A stretch of 64,000 nucleotides of DNA from Maylandia zebra (taxonomy: Eukaryota > Chordata > Actinopteri > Cichliformes > Cichlidae). Position 1 is the first letter of the stretch, and each line of letters begins with the position of its first letter. Below the pieces are notes generated by a model. The model searched no databases and was not told the DNA's origin. It was given only the letters and a program-made list of their open reading frames with translations. This document shows, in pieces, positions 51,077 to 63,508 of the stretch. The translations under genes and the position numbers were made by a program. The stretch covers positions 22,588,529 through 22,652,528 of the forward strand of contig NC_135185.1 in the NCBI RefSeq assembly GCF_041146795.1. Reading direction: 5' to 3'.

Positions 51077-54000
51077 GGTAATGGTATTGTTCTCAGTCAA
51101 CAGCAAATGTGTCACCCTGAGCATTATATGCATTTGGCAGTAAAAGTCAATGAGACGTGACAGATTACGGATGAATCATCGTTAACATATGCCTTTCCTC
51201 AACACGTCATCATTTCAGAGTCAGCGATGCAAGTTTCCTCTAGCCTCTCTGTTCAGAGGATTCCCTGTGAGTAAGAAATGCAAGGGAAACTGTAGGTGTT
51301 TCCGCCTCGCCTTCATAGCTGATCAGACATGACCATATACTCCAGTGAGTCACGGCACCCCGATGCAGGTGTGGTTGGTTGCTGTGTTTCATGACACGCT
51401 GCTGCTGTTGTGGTAACTACTTGAATAAAAAAGGGAGGCCAGTGCAGAAACCTCCCACTCTCTCTGCCTCTGTCTCTATACTGTTACCAGGACCTGCCCA
51501 GCCCTCAGGGTGTGTAAACAGGTGCGTGCATGCATACATTAGGAAGAAGAAAGGGATTACAACTTGATGGACACTTGTTTCCTTGCCAATGACGTGTTCA
51601 CCTTCGAAACTCCATATGGGCTTCTTCCAGTATATTGTCAGGAACATGTCAGGAGTAAACCAGGTGAAGAGTTCTTAGCTAATCAGGTTGTATTATTTCC
51701 GGCCCATGTCATAAAGCCTCAAAGCCCAAACTTTTCAAGCCTCGGGCGTCTACGGCCGCCTCAGAAACAGGATTAGTCCCAAGGATCAGCCAGGAACATT
51801 CCTAGACTAGATAAAAGGGGGTTATAAGGTGGTGTGCATGTGTGTTTTTTCACATTTGTGTATGTGTGTGTGTCCAGTGAGCATGAGTAAAAAGAAAACA
51901 AGCTCATCAAAAGGGAGGGCGTTTCCAGTCATCACACAACTTTGCCTATCCAGGTGTCAGCATGCATGTGACTGAATGTGTGCATGTGTGTCTGTATGTG
52001 TGAGTGAGTGTTGAGGATAATGATGTATGCTCCGTTGGCTTAAACCGCACTAAGCTAGGCATAACAAAGCTTTAAAAGGAATTGCCTCTCAGTTTCTATC
52101 AGCGAGAAGCCGGATCAGTGCTTGTGAACAACTTTCTTTAAAAGGCAGAATTCACAGAAGTCAAGCCAATGACCTGTCGGTGGAAATAAAAGTTGTTTCA
52201 ATCACAGGTACTGACTTGGGGGCCACAAGATAAATCGAAAAGGAGTCTTGAGATGATGAACCTGGCAAGGAATCAGCGGCTTATTCTCACTGAGGAGCTT
52301 TAACGTTATTTAAAAATCCCCCCACCCCTCCAAAACCATCTGATAGTATCTTCTAATCTATACTATGTAGTGTGTATATTGTATAGAGTTGAACCGAGTA
52401 TAGAATACTGTATATGATATTTACACTTTAAGAAATGCCTTAATAAAATGTGGCAAAGAAATTTGACATAATGGTAACAAATTAGAGTGAAAATCGCTCT
52501 TTACGAAAAATACAGCATTTTATTTTTTTACATCTTTTTTACCTTCCTGTTGGATTAGAAAGCACTCTCATATTCCTCAAATCAGTATGAAGCAACTGAG
52601 AATTTCAGCTTAGTTTAAGATAAGACTAGAAACAGACAAATTCATTAGGTATCCTGGCTTTGTGCAGACTTGAAGTAACTGCTGCTGGCTAAGAAAAGTT
52701 TTGGCAAATAACCTCCTGTAAAACCACAAATTGGTGTCGTTACACTATGTTTTAAACAAATGCGATGCATTTTAGTGGCACTTGAAGGTATGTTTTAGAT
52801 TTAGCATTCTTAATGACAAGGGAAGCTAGCTGCACAGCAAAGAAGGTGGTCTAGATAGTTTCTTGTCACTCTCAGTAAGAAAGATAAAGGCTGTATTTCC
52901 ATAACTGTGGGAGTGTGACTTTAAACTAGCCTGGACTGGACAAATTGGCGGTACTAGAATTGGCTAATTTTGTTAGAAAACATCATGGCGTCCTGCGTCA
53001 GGTACAGTGTTTTCTCAAAGTTTGCTGTTGGTCTTGTTCTATTTGTAAAAATTACAGTGTTTCATCTTTAATGTTTTGAATCAGTTATTTTCTCATGTTT
53101 AATCTTGGTTTTGCTGTGAATGTTCAAATAGTGAATTAGCACAAGGAAATTCACTCAGTGGTTGAACCTCCGGCAGATTGGATGAAAGATCAGGTAGACA
53201 TTTTTTCCTTCTGAAGGCTAACAAGCCTGAAAGGTTGCTGCAAATCATCCTAGATTACAGCCAGAGGCCTCATCGACACTGAGATCAAGGCTCTCAGAGC
53301 AGCAGATGAAGCACAAGGGTCAAAGCGAACTTCTTCTCACACTCACCCACGTCTAGGATGTCAAGGGTGATGACATCAGAGGTAGCCCAGCCTAGCTGGT
53401 TTGAGGCCTCCACCCAGATCTCGTAAGGTGTGAAGAGGTGCAGGTCCTGGGTGATGCTGCAGGAGTACGGCTGTGTATGAGTGTAATCTGCACACTCTTT
53501 CTCTGTCCCATACCATCTGAAAGAAAAACAAAAAATACTGAACTCCACACAGCATTCAATAATGATCCTTCTAAAACACAATTTATTCCATGACGTGGTA
53601 CAAGTTGCTAATTTATCCAGCTCTAGCATTTCTCTCAAATCTTTATACCAATTGAAATTGAATACAAACTATCTGTAGGTGCAGCATATAGACTTATTTT
53701 CCTTTTGGTGTTTTAAAACGGTTGATTCTTCTTATTATTTTTATTTAAAATCTATATATTTTATAGCGCTTATACCCCATATGAAAATCATTTTTAAATG
53801 TTTTGCTTCCACACTGAACCAACGTCTCATGACACTACTATTATTGAACAGCGTTCACTCTGGGTATCATGTGTGTTATTGTTCTTGAAAATAAATCCAG
53901 TGGTATTTGGATTTGTTTCCACCTCTACTTAGACTTCTTTCATGGGATTTTCTAAGGAATGTCAGTATTGTAAAAAAAAACCAAAAAAATCTTATGAAAT

Positions 54001-57000
54001 ATACTGATTTTAACTGAAAACATTTGCGGTGGGCTTACTCGTTTAAAACCTTGGCTGCATTTTCATGTTTTATTTTGTTTTTCACTTCATCCATTAAGTT
54101 AGGCTACTGAGAAATGTTACTAACTGGCCAAAAGCCCTCTGTGCCAACTGGACAGTCATAGCACAATAGTAGTAAGTAAGCATGAAAGGTCTCGATGCTT
54201 GCTTAACAATCCAGTTAAGGAAATCCCAGAGAGTTGATTGTGTTCATCTGGATGCAATGTTTTTAGTGGGATAAAGCTTTCATCACTCATCCAAGTGAAT
54301 TCTTCAGTCTCTAAGACTAAAGAAATCACTTGGATGAGTGAAAATGCTGCATCCAGATGAAAAGAATCAACTTTCTGGGTGAAAGGCTTTCTTTTTTTCC
54401 CAGCATGGCGTTGATAGATCCACTATAAGACCAACTGTACAACTACTGAAAGACTTTTTTTAAAAATGGTTTAGGTTTCTCGGACAATGTTGGAAGAATC
54501 TATTGCTGTGAAAGTTATTCCTTTTCTGCTTTTGCTTTGTGTGAAAAGTGAAGCTTTGGCTGTCTTGTTCAGGTTGTCTCATTCACACTCTGTGAGCATA
54601 ACTCTGGTTTGGGGTGTTGCTGTTGTTGCTCTGAGGCTTAGAGGTTTGATGGTGGGTTTGCAGTGGTGGATTCCTGTTTTTCCATGAACTAGTTTTGCTC
54701 TTTCTTGTCCCTTAGTTGATCATTGCCCCTTAGATCATTGATTTTTTCTATCCACGAATCGTGCAAACCAAAGTAACTATGTTGGTCAAGTCAAGACAAA
54801 ACTGTCTGATTAGTAACTGCAATCTGATTACAACGTTTAGAACAGTGATGTAATGAACAGTAACTATCTGCTTGTCCAAAGCTGAACATTCTCACATATA
54901 GCACACAAGCAGAGATTATCTGTCACAGATGTGTTCTTACTAATGGAACTACTCCCTTTGGTTTAGGAAAATGGGTGTCGGCTTTCTAGAGTGACACATG
55001 ATAGCCACCAGCTAACTGTTCTCACATGGGTTCATTTGGATACTACACAAACTGTGTATTAGGGAGCTGGCAGGATAAAGTGTGCTTAATTTGCAGTCCG
55101 AATGATTCAGATGTTTGCATTCTCGTGCAAAGCTGTGTGTGTGTAGGTAATGTGTAGATAGTAGTGTAATTGATTTAGATCATTTAAAAAACAGTGAATT
55201 GAGTCACTTGTAAAAGTTAAGCTGCAGTGCGTGTGTGCATACCTGAGTTTATACTTGAGCTTGTACTGCGTGCTGATATTAGTCTCTCCTTTTCCCCCCG
55301 GGGCCCAGCTACAAGTCAGGTCTTTGGTGTTCCTGGACCAACAGGTCAGATTGATTGGCTTCACTGGAGGCACTGGGAGACAATGGGGTGAAGATGGACA
55401 GAGAGTAGGACGAAGACAGAGGGTGGGGGAAATTTGTGAAGAGAAAAGAGAGGAGAAAAAACATGGCAAAGGAGAAATGATGAGTGAGGGTACAAAGTGA
55501 TATTCCTCTGAAATAGCTGTTGTTTGGGGGTTTTTGTAACTGGTGTGTGTATGTGCATGTTCATCTCTCAGAACACAAGGTGCTCAGGTCTAGTGTCACA
55601 CAGAGATGAAGATCTTGTTGATTGCATCTTTCTGTGTGTGTGTGTTAGAGAGAGCGTGTTTATGGTTTTGTGTTCTTGCAGTTCTAGTAAGCATTCTCAT
55701 CACGGTTAATAATAGTAGTAAAAGCTCTTTAAACTTACTGTAATGAAAAAAGACCAAACAATACAAAAGGTAATGAACACAGATCGCATTTTAAAGACTT
55801 AAATGATGTAGAACATTATTATCAACACCAAGTTAAGTGATTTATATAATTTGGTTTCTTCACTTATCTCTCACTATGTTTCTAAATCCAAACATAAAGT
55901 ACACAGGCTATACTCACTGGACACTTTATTAGGTACACTTTGCTAGTACTGGCTAGGCCCCCTTTTACCTTCAGAACTGTCGTAATGCTTCATGGCACAG
56001 ATTCAACAAAGTGCTGGAAACATTCCCCAGTTTTAGCCCCTGTGGACACGAGAGCTTCACCCAGTTGCTGCACATCCCCGATGTGAATCTCCTGTTTCTT
56101 TACATCCCAGAAGTGATCTATTGGGTTTAGATTTAGTGACTGTGGAGGTCATTGAAGTACATTATTTAGAGAGATTATTTGAGCTTTGTGACATGGTATG
56201 TTATCCTGCTGAGAACATCCATCATCAGAGGACGGTGGTCAGCAACTACACTCGGCGGGGGCTGTGATGTTTAAACGATCCTCGTTTGGTGCTTTGGGAT
56301 CCGGAGTATTCTAAGAAAATATCCCCCACACAATTACACCACCACTGCCAGCAGACTGAACCACTGATACAAAGCAGGACGGATCCATGCTTTGATGTTC
56401 TGAACCTACCATGTGAATCTTGCAGCAGAAACTCATCAGACCAGACAACATTTTTCCAGTTGTTTATGTCCAATTTTAGTGAGCCGTGTGAATTGTTGGT
56501 TCAGTTTTCTGTTCTTAGCTGACAAAAGTGGCGCCTGGTGCGGTCTTTTGCCGCTGTAGCCCATCTGCTTTAATGTTGAACATGCTGTGCGATCCAAGAT
56601 GCTCTTTTTCATACCTCGCTGCAATAAGTTGTTATTTGAGTTACATTGTTACAGTCTGGCCATTCTCCTCTGACATTTGACATCAACAAGGCTTTTTCAC
56701 CCAGAGAAATGCCATTCATTTCTCTTTTTCAGACCATTCTCTGTAAACCTAGAGAAGCTTGTGTCCCAGTAGATTAGTAATTTTAAAATGCTCTGCAACC
56801 AACAGCCACGTCACATTTAAAATCACCTTCTTCTCAGCAAGTTGTGCTGACCATGTCTGCATGCCTAATGAGTTGCTGCCATATGATTGGCTGATTAGAT
56901 AAATGGGTATACCTAGCAAAGTGGCCAATGAGCGTATGTTTTTTTCCAGGACCCACACCTGCCAGTTCCCTGCCATAATAACATGGATGGCATTACTAAG

Positions 57001-60000
57001 TCTTGCCACCCTGTTAGTGAGATTATTGCTATTTAACTGTCACTATTCAAGTCCTTATATGTCTACTTGTATTCTGGCTACAAAAATAAGCACATTTTTC
57101 ATAGTCTCATACTGTTTCAGAGCAAACAGGAATACGCCATATTAGAGTTGTCATAAGCCCCAAATCAGTAAGTTCTATGAAGTTTACTGTACCAATAAAA
57201 AAAAGAAAAACAGTACGTCTCAAAACTGTAGAAGTACAGACATGTGTGTTTGTGCGTGTGTAAAATGTCAGGCCCATACTTTATGAGTGATAGTGCGAGT
57301 AATGGACCACACAGGTGGTTAAAGCGTCGGGCAATAGAGGCCTCTCGCTGGGCCTGAAGGCAGGAACACTAAACATAAAATACAGCTACAAATGTGCAGG
57401 GACACTTAAAAATCTGCCCACTACCTGGTTGCTGTTTCCTTTTACTCCCATTTCCTTTTCATTCCATTCATCTCTTTGGTGTATTGCTCCTCTAAGTCCT
57501 CGCCTGCACTTATACATTTATGTAACATTTCCTCGTAGCGAAGCAGAGAAGCAGATGCAGAGAATCGTCAGAGGAATAAGATTATTTTAAAGTTATACAT
57601 TTTATACTTCAACTTACTGCCAACATAGAGACAGGAGCCAGCCAGTATGTGTCCCTTGTGATTGTGACAGACAAGGTTGTCACCAGATGTTTGCTTGGAG
57701 GCATTGAGTCCTGCCAGCGTCACACTGAGGTTAGTCGCGCTAAGCACTCTGTAGAAGGAGCTGGGCAGCTGTTGACCATTCAGTGTCCAGAAAAGCGAGC
57801 TGGCGTGGACGCCAAGTTCGGGGTGGACCCAGCAGCTGGCTGTCAGGTTAGACCCAATGCGAAGTACAGGGTCCTGAGGGTAGATGATTGCTACATCTGG
57901 AGGAGGGTGGGAGGACATGGATATTAGAGGGAGTATGTCTTTCGAATGGTTTTAAAGTTTAGGCTAATATTTGAAAAAGTTACTGCCTGTGTTCAAGGGG
58001 CACTTCAGATGTACTAAAGTGTAGCTGAAGACAAAATATCCAATTATCTGCTGGAACCTTTATTAACAGTTTCAGAATTGTGCCCTACTTCCCTTTCATT
58101 TTTGGAGCCTAGTGACTTCGCTCTCGGCCCCTCAACTTTCTGATAATGCTCTGGTGCTTTTCACCACCTCCAGCTGGATAATGTTGCTCTATTTCAAATT
58201 CCTGTTCCCTGCTTTCCAGAACCACTCAGTCCTGCACCGTGCTCTCAGGTTTAGTGTTTCTTGGCTCTAGTGGAGCTTTGTTAGCAGGGCAGTGCTTATC
58301 TTGTAAGCTGAAGGCATGCTGTTTCTGGTCATAACATGGACATGTCCTAACATATTAGTCAACGTGTTTTTATCATCTTGAGACACTGCTCTGGTTCTTT
58401 TACTCGGAATCTGTTTCCAGCATAAAGTCCCTCACCCACAGATGGGTTCTGACTCGTCAGACTCCATCGACAGCTAAACTGGTCCTGCTGCAATGTGGAT
58501 ATGAGGGGCTGCCAGGCATGTTAGCAGAATCCCTGGCAATTTTATTTCACAGCTCCACTCCAACAGCTTCCTGAGCCTCTTACTACAAAGCCACACTGTA
58601 CACCCTACAAGCCTTTTCCCCCCTCACTGAAACCCCTAACAGAATGCTACACAGTGCCACCATCAATATATGCTTGATGCCATGCCTGTGCAGGGTTTTA
58701 CACTCTGTGCTCCCTGAGCTCATGAGCACAGGAGTTCAAGAGTAGCAAAGATAAGTTTCAGTATTTATGGAATGCAATGGCTGAGCGTGAATCAACTTAT
58801 TGTGAACAGTGAGACCACTGAGGCACACACAAATCCATATGGAATCTCATCAATGGTGGAGTTAGACACTCCCATGGTTGTAGCTTGGTTGATTTTGCAT
58901 GCCTGTCTCAGCATATGCATTCATGTTTGGCCACCACATGTAGCTGCGGGCCAATGTCTTCATTCTTGAAACCCCTGAAATGGCCTCATGAAGTTGTACT
59001 TGTGCTGGAATTATCAAAAGGCTTTCCCACAGTATGAAGCCCTCATCCACACATCTTCTACCTCCAACTCACGTTGTCGCCTTACGTAGCACTGCATGTA
59101 AACTCTACAGGGCACCACATCACAGTCAGCCCAGTCCTATGTCTGATTCACCTGTAAAGGTTTGCTGTGCCTGGTTTGCAGTGGAAATCTACTGAGTTGT
59201 CAAATTTAAGCCTTCCTTATATTCCATGACGTAAACACAGGCTGCCCAGCATTTTAGCTGCTGTAAGTTGTGTGATGCCCTATTTTCCTCTAAAAGTCAG
59301 ATCAGCTCTTTTTGGTATGTCACTATCACCCTGTGTTTTGGCAATTAGGTATTAATTCTTTTGTTCTTATTTTACGTGTAAGCGGAAAACGATGGGCAAA
59401 GCCTCATTCCACAGCCTCATTCCTTAGTTTGTGTTCCAACAGTGCTGCCCTGCCCAGCGCATCACATTTGAAACATCACTGTCATGAAGGTGGTTTGCTG
59501 CCCCCTTGCTGTACCGCGACAGTGGGTTTGCTCACTGTCTGCTGCATGGTTGGCTAGCTCAACTCCTTGCTCCAATCTGATTTTGTCCTCTGCTTGTGGT
59601 GGCTGATTTCTGCACACCATCCTCAGTGAAGCCACATTTCAAATTCCCGCACTGAGAAGAAATGGCTTTTTTTGTACATTACTTGAAATTTGTTGAAGAA
59701 AATTCAGAAGAAAATGAACTCTGAGTCAGTTTTTCTTGTTTTTCTGTAAATCCACCAAATGAAAATAATCCAAATGTTAAAGCATTAATGGGACAACTGG
59801 CATTGCACTGATTAGTTCGTGCTATTTGTGAAGAAATGTAGTTAATGTTTGGGATTCACAGGTTTGCCAGCCTGTTATGTAACAATTTACCAGTGAGCAA
59901 AAGATAACTGCTTATTTGTGCCATATTTGTTGCCCGTTAAGGAACCTCGTCCTGTTGTAGATTATAGCTTTGGTACCTGTTTAGGACTGTTTGTTTTATA

Positions 60001-63000
60001 TAATAGCCTCGCCTCTGTCAGTGCACCCCAGGGCAGCTGTGGCTACAATGTAGCTTGCCATCACCAGTGTGTGAATGTGTGTGCGAATGGGTGAATGACT
60101 GAATGTAGTGTGAAGCGCTTTGGGGTCCTTAGGGACTAGAAAAGCGCTATACAAATGCAGGACATTTACCATTTACCATAATTGTTGAAGGTTGCGAGAC
60201 CCACTTCTGCTGAAATATAAGTTTTAATATAGAAAAAGCACAGCCAACATAGCATGACACTGATTACTTTTGTTTTGCCCTCATTTAGACCCCTAACAGA
60301 ACGTTAGAGTAGCAATAATTAAAATCTTACTGAGAAAAAACCCTCCAAAGTTTTTCTTTTTTCCAGTGTCCTGTCTAAACCATCTGCTTCATGATTCTGT
60401 GACAAAAATCTGCAACTAATAAGGGATGAAATGTCTGAATTGGATTATCTCTCACAATCAAGCAAATGTGCATGCTTGTGCATGCTGAGCTTCATGCTGT
60501 AGTATGTAGTGCAAATGCTTCTATGTAAAATTATTTGGGCAATGCAGAGTTTGCGCTATTTTGCGATAAAACATCTGACAGAAAGAGCACAGACATGCGC
60601 TAATGCAGTTTCGTTAGATCTCTTAACCCTCCCTCTCTCACTTGCATTAGCTAACACTGACGCAGTTCAGTTTCGTTGCGTTTTTGTATTTTTAGTTGTT
60701 TTAGCAAAGAAGCTGCTAAATGGTCAGAGAAAGAGTTTAGCTGTTTATCTCTTTATCTTATCTGACAACTGAAAGTCAAACAGTGGAGCTTTGATCTCAC
60801 TACACGTGAACAAAATGATAAAGGAACAAAAAAAGATGGGGATATGGAAGAGAAGAGAGGAGACAAGAGGAGACGAGAGTTGAAAAAAATGACGCTAAGT
60901 CCAACGTATTGAAAAGCGCGGAACTGTGGAAAACCTTTTATGAAGGAATGAGCGAGGAACACTGACTGAGAGCATCAATACTTTGTTAGACCTCTGTAAA
61001 TCTGTGCCCGGGGCCACATCTATTCAGCTGCCAGCCACCTTGCGCTTACAGACAATGTTGTGGGTCTTTTATGGAGGAGTCGCCTTTGAACAAGCGAAAT
61101 CAACTGTAACTCCGCTCCAATATTAATATGGTAACCCCATCTTGAGCTCTGACACAACACTTGCACACATTTATGCACACACAAATGAACACAAACAAAC
61201 ACTTGCACAGAGGCTGGGTTGTCTTTGTCACCGGATACAGTGAACTGCGATCCATCTGAATAACAATCAGTGTTTATGTATTCCAGGCACTGAGGACATT
61301 GCCCCTGAGCAGGGTGCAAAGCCCCTTTAACACTCCTTCAAACACGGCGGTTCTAGACGAAATTACTGCTGTTTATTGCCTCTTGGACACACTCACTGGA
61401 GGAAATGGTTTGTAAAATATTATTTGTTTGGAGAGGTTGAGGCAACTCGAAACACAGCTCTCATTGGGGCAGGAGACGAGCTTAAGCCTGCGATGGAGAT
61501 GGATGAAGTTACGGGGCGAGTTCAGCCGAGGAAAAGTTTTGAACTTTTGTTTGAGAGTGAAAGGTCTCCAGTGGACTTAAGCGGTATTGAGGCTGTCAGT
61601 CTTCAAAGGTACATGCCACCTCCTCTTTGTATTAAAAAGCTCCTCTCACTCATTCATGCAACGCTTGAAAGGCAGCCAATACTTTTCTCTGTCTGCTTAA
61701 TAGAAGTACATGTGGAACTTTTTGAGGGGCCGCTTGGACAAGCCAAGTGAAAGAAGTCACGCAACATTTAGTGACAATGAGCCATGCAACGTCGTTGGTA
61801 AAGAGACCGAGGAAACAGCAACGGATGTTATTTGTTTCTCTTGAGTTTTTTGTTTTTTTACAGGTTTACATTTGAGTTATTTAACTGATGGTCTTATCGA
61901 GAGAGATTAAATTAGCTTATCTTAGTTTAAATAGGGCGCACAAAAGGAAAATATAGGATAGAATAAGTTTGTTTCTGATTAAAAGTCTGTTTTGTTTTTA
62001 AAAAAAAGTTTTAAAAAAATATGATAATATCCTACATAAACGTCTCATTGTTTGTTCACAGAAAACTAAAAATGTAAAAGTTTATGAGCTGCAATGAAAA
62101 CTAATTATATGTTAGTGCAAAAAAAATCCACATTTAAACTGTTTTACTATGGTGGCATTCGTAAACCGCAGCATAGTCAGTGAAAGGGAAGCAAAGTCCA
62201 TTATTACAATGAATAACATGGTAATGACCGATTATGTCGTATAATAAACAGCAGGGTGGCTTATGATCAGGGCCCATTGTCTCCTTTAAGCCCTTAAAAC
62301 TGTAGTTTCTTTTATTAGTGCCTTTGAAACAGGATGAATAGCAGGAGATCCTCACAGTGGAGCTGCTGTTTGCCAGCAAGCTCGCCATAAAAACTAATCC
62401 AACCACTTAAAGAGTGAAATGGACATAACTTTGATTTATTTAGATTATTGTGCATTAAGCTGGTGGTTAACATTCTCCACAACCCCAGCAGATGATGTCA
62501 TTGTGTTGATGCGGTTCGTAAAGCCCCCATGCTCTCCATGTGTTTAACGAGTTATGGCCTGACTTGTTGAAAATCAGCCTCATGGGAGATGAGTTCTCTC
62601 TGCAGGGAAACGACCAGTTTACTACAGCAGGAGCCCATCTATAACATGAGCTGTCAAGTGGACAAAGTGGCCGTTTTCTTTTTTCGTTTTTTTAAATGTA
62701 TCCAGAAAGCCAGCAAAGTGGATCCAGTATGTGTCCCAAGGAAGTGACCTGCTGTTATGTAAGGCAACTTAGGAAAGAATCCGTGGAATTGGTGTTATTT
62801 TAGATTGGAAACACATTGTAAAACAGTATTATTAAAAAAAAAAAAAAAAGACCCCTGCAATTCCTGCATGTTCTTATATGGGGTTCATACAATATTTCTT
62901 GTATGGAAACTATTTGTGGTCAACTATTTTTACTCTACTTGATATGAGCATAATATTTATTAGATTTATCCTTCTGTGTGTTTTTTCCAATGACTAATAT

Positions 63001-63508
63001 TTCTTCTTAAGTAATTGTGTCCCACGTGGTATCACTAAAACACTGTTGTGCAAAAAAACAACTGCATTTCCCCCTTCAAAATCGTATTACTACAGCGTAA
63101 TAATCCAATATTAACTTGCCTAATACATTTCTAAAACGTTTTACTGTAGTAGCAGCAAAAGTCTATTTTTACAACATATTTATCGCCAGAATCAAACATA
63201 CCGGAGCAGGACTTACACTGTCACATGGTGCTGGTGTTTACATTGGGATATTAGGGTGACACTTGGTTTGCATTGATTTCTTCCGAAAACTACATGAATA
63301 TTAAATTAAAAAATAAAATTAAAAATTAGAATAAAATAAAATAAAACATAACAAACATATATAGCCAAACCCCCCAAAGCCTTCCCCAGCACTATCGTAA
63401 CTTTGCGCATCGATGGACATCTGTGTGCAACTTACGTGTGGACAAGGACACCACGCCGGGAATGTGCAGCGTGAGGAAAATCAAGCAGAAATCCAAGACG
63501 CCTTTCAT
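44737..63508 (-). CDS. crlf1: CRLF1, soluble class I cytokine receptor, 9 exons
   Basis: CRLF1 (CLF-1) is secreted as a complex with CLCF1 and signals through CNTFR/gp130/LIFR. Minus-strand exons are 63508-63436, 57896-57618, 55372-55243, 53516-53347, 48717-48560, 47440-47366, 47284-47191, 45058-44874 and 44760-44737. All phases join into 395 residues (human about 422). Residues 1-22 are a signal peptide ([20 protein letters not shown]). The Ig-like domain, about 25-117, has [13 protein letters not shown] and [19 protein letters not shown]. The first fibronectin-III domain has [17 protein letters not shown] and [16 protein letters not shown]. The second has [15 protein letters not shown] and [17 protein letters not shown], with a perfect WSEWS at 312-316. 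The C-terminal tail carries [20 protein letters not shown] and [17 protein letters not shown]. There is no transmembrane segment. The final micro-exon is less certain than the rest. The start was chosen because the signal peptide begins there. Confidence 0.94.
45120..45205 (+). repeat. Diverged L2/SINE-type 3' tail
   Basis: AAGTGCTTTGAGTATTCAAA ... AAAAGCCCTATATTAAGTAC then CAGTCCATTTACCATC is a diverged version of the tail at 60105-60178. It lies in crlf1 intron 7. Confidence 0.5.
48718..53346 (-). other. crlf1 intron 4
   Basis: A 4.6-kb intron. It contains an (AT)n tract at 51028-51073 and otherwise AT-rich sequence without recognisable exons. A stretch beginning TACACTGTAAAAAATACTTC at 49803 faintly resembles fish MITE ends but no matching partner was convincing. 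Confidence 0.5.
51028..51073. repeat. (AT)n microsatellite
   Basis: About 46 bases of uninterrupted AT repeat. Confidence 0.97.
54235..54369. repeat. Imperfect inverted repeat (hairpin) in crlf1 intron 3
   Basis: Arm one (54235-54310) contains TTCATCTGGATGCAATG and CACTCATCCAAGTGAATTCT. Arm two (54313-54369) contains their complements, AATCACTTGGATGAGTGAAA and CTGCATCCAGATGAAAAGAA. Arm one carries about 20 extra bases (54263-54284). The GGATGAG..TGAA motif is related to the fragment at 6150-6210, so this is a dispersed repeat in palindromic form. Confidence 0.75.
55913..56934 (-). mobile_element. Tc1/mariner element, DD36E-like family, copy 3 (both ends present)
   Basis: The 1022-bp element lies between TA at 55911-55912 and TA at 56935-56936. 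The left end reads CTCACTGGACACTTTATTAG; the right end, reverse-complemented, reads CGCTCATTGGCCACTTTGCT, so inverted ends are recognisable. On the minus strand, 56473-56246 gives [20 protein letters not shown] (first catalytic Asp) and further broken core sequence; the rest is frameshifted. It is non-functional and about a third shorter than a complete element would be. It lies in crlf1 intron 2. Confidence 0.85.
57897..63435 (-). other. crlf1 intron 1
   Basis: A 5.5-kb first intron between the signal-peptide exon and the Ig-domain exon. It contains the SINE/L2-type tail at about 60005-60178, an A-run at 62831-62848 and AT-rich low-complexity DNA near 63300. The stretch 61000-62750 lacks recognisable repeats. 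The 124-codon plus-strand frame at 61376-61750 has no recognisable family and is not annotated as a gene. Confidence 0.5.
60005..60178 (+). repeat. L2/SINE-type 3' tail
   Basis: GGGCAGCTGTGGCTACAATG, then GTGTGTGAATGTGTGTGCGA, AAGCGCTTTGGGGTCCTTAG and AAAAGCGCTATACAAATGCA ending in a doubled CATTTAC. This is the well-known tail shared by teleost L2-type LINEs and SINEs that borrow it. Confidence 0.75.

Noticed and set aside
61376-61750. 124-codon plus-strand open frame in crlf1 intron 1
   Set aside because: No recognisable family, no splice or promoter context, and a single ORF of this length is expected by chance in a 5.5-kb intron.
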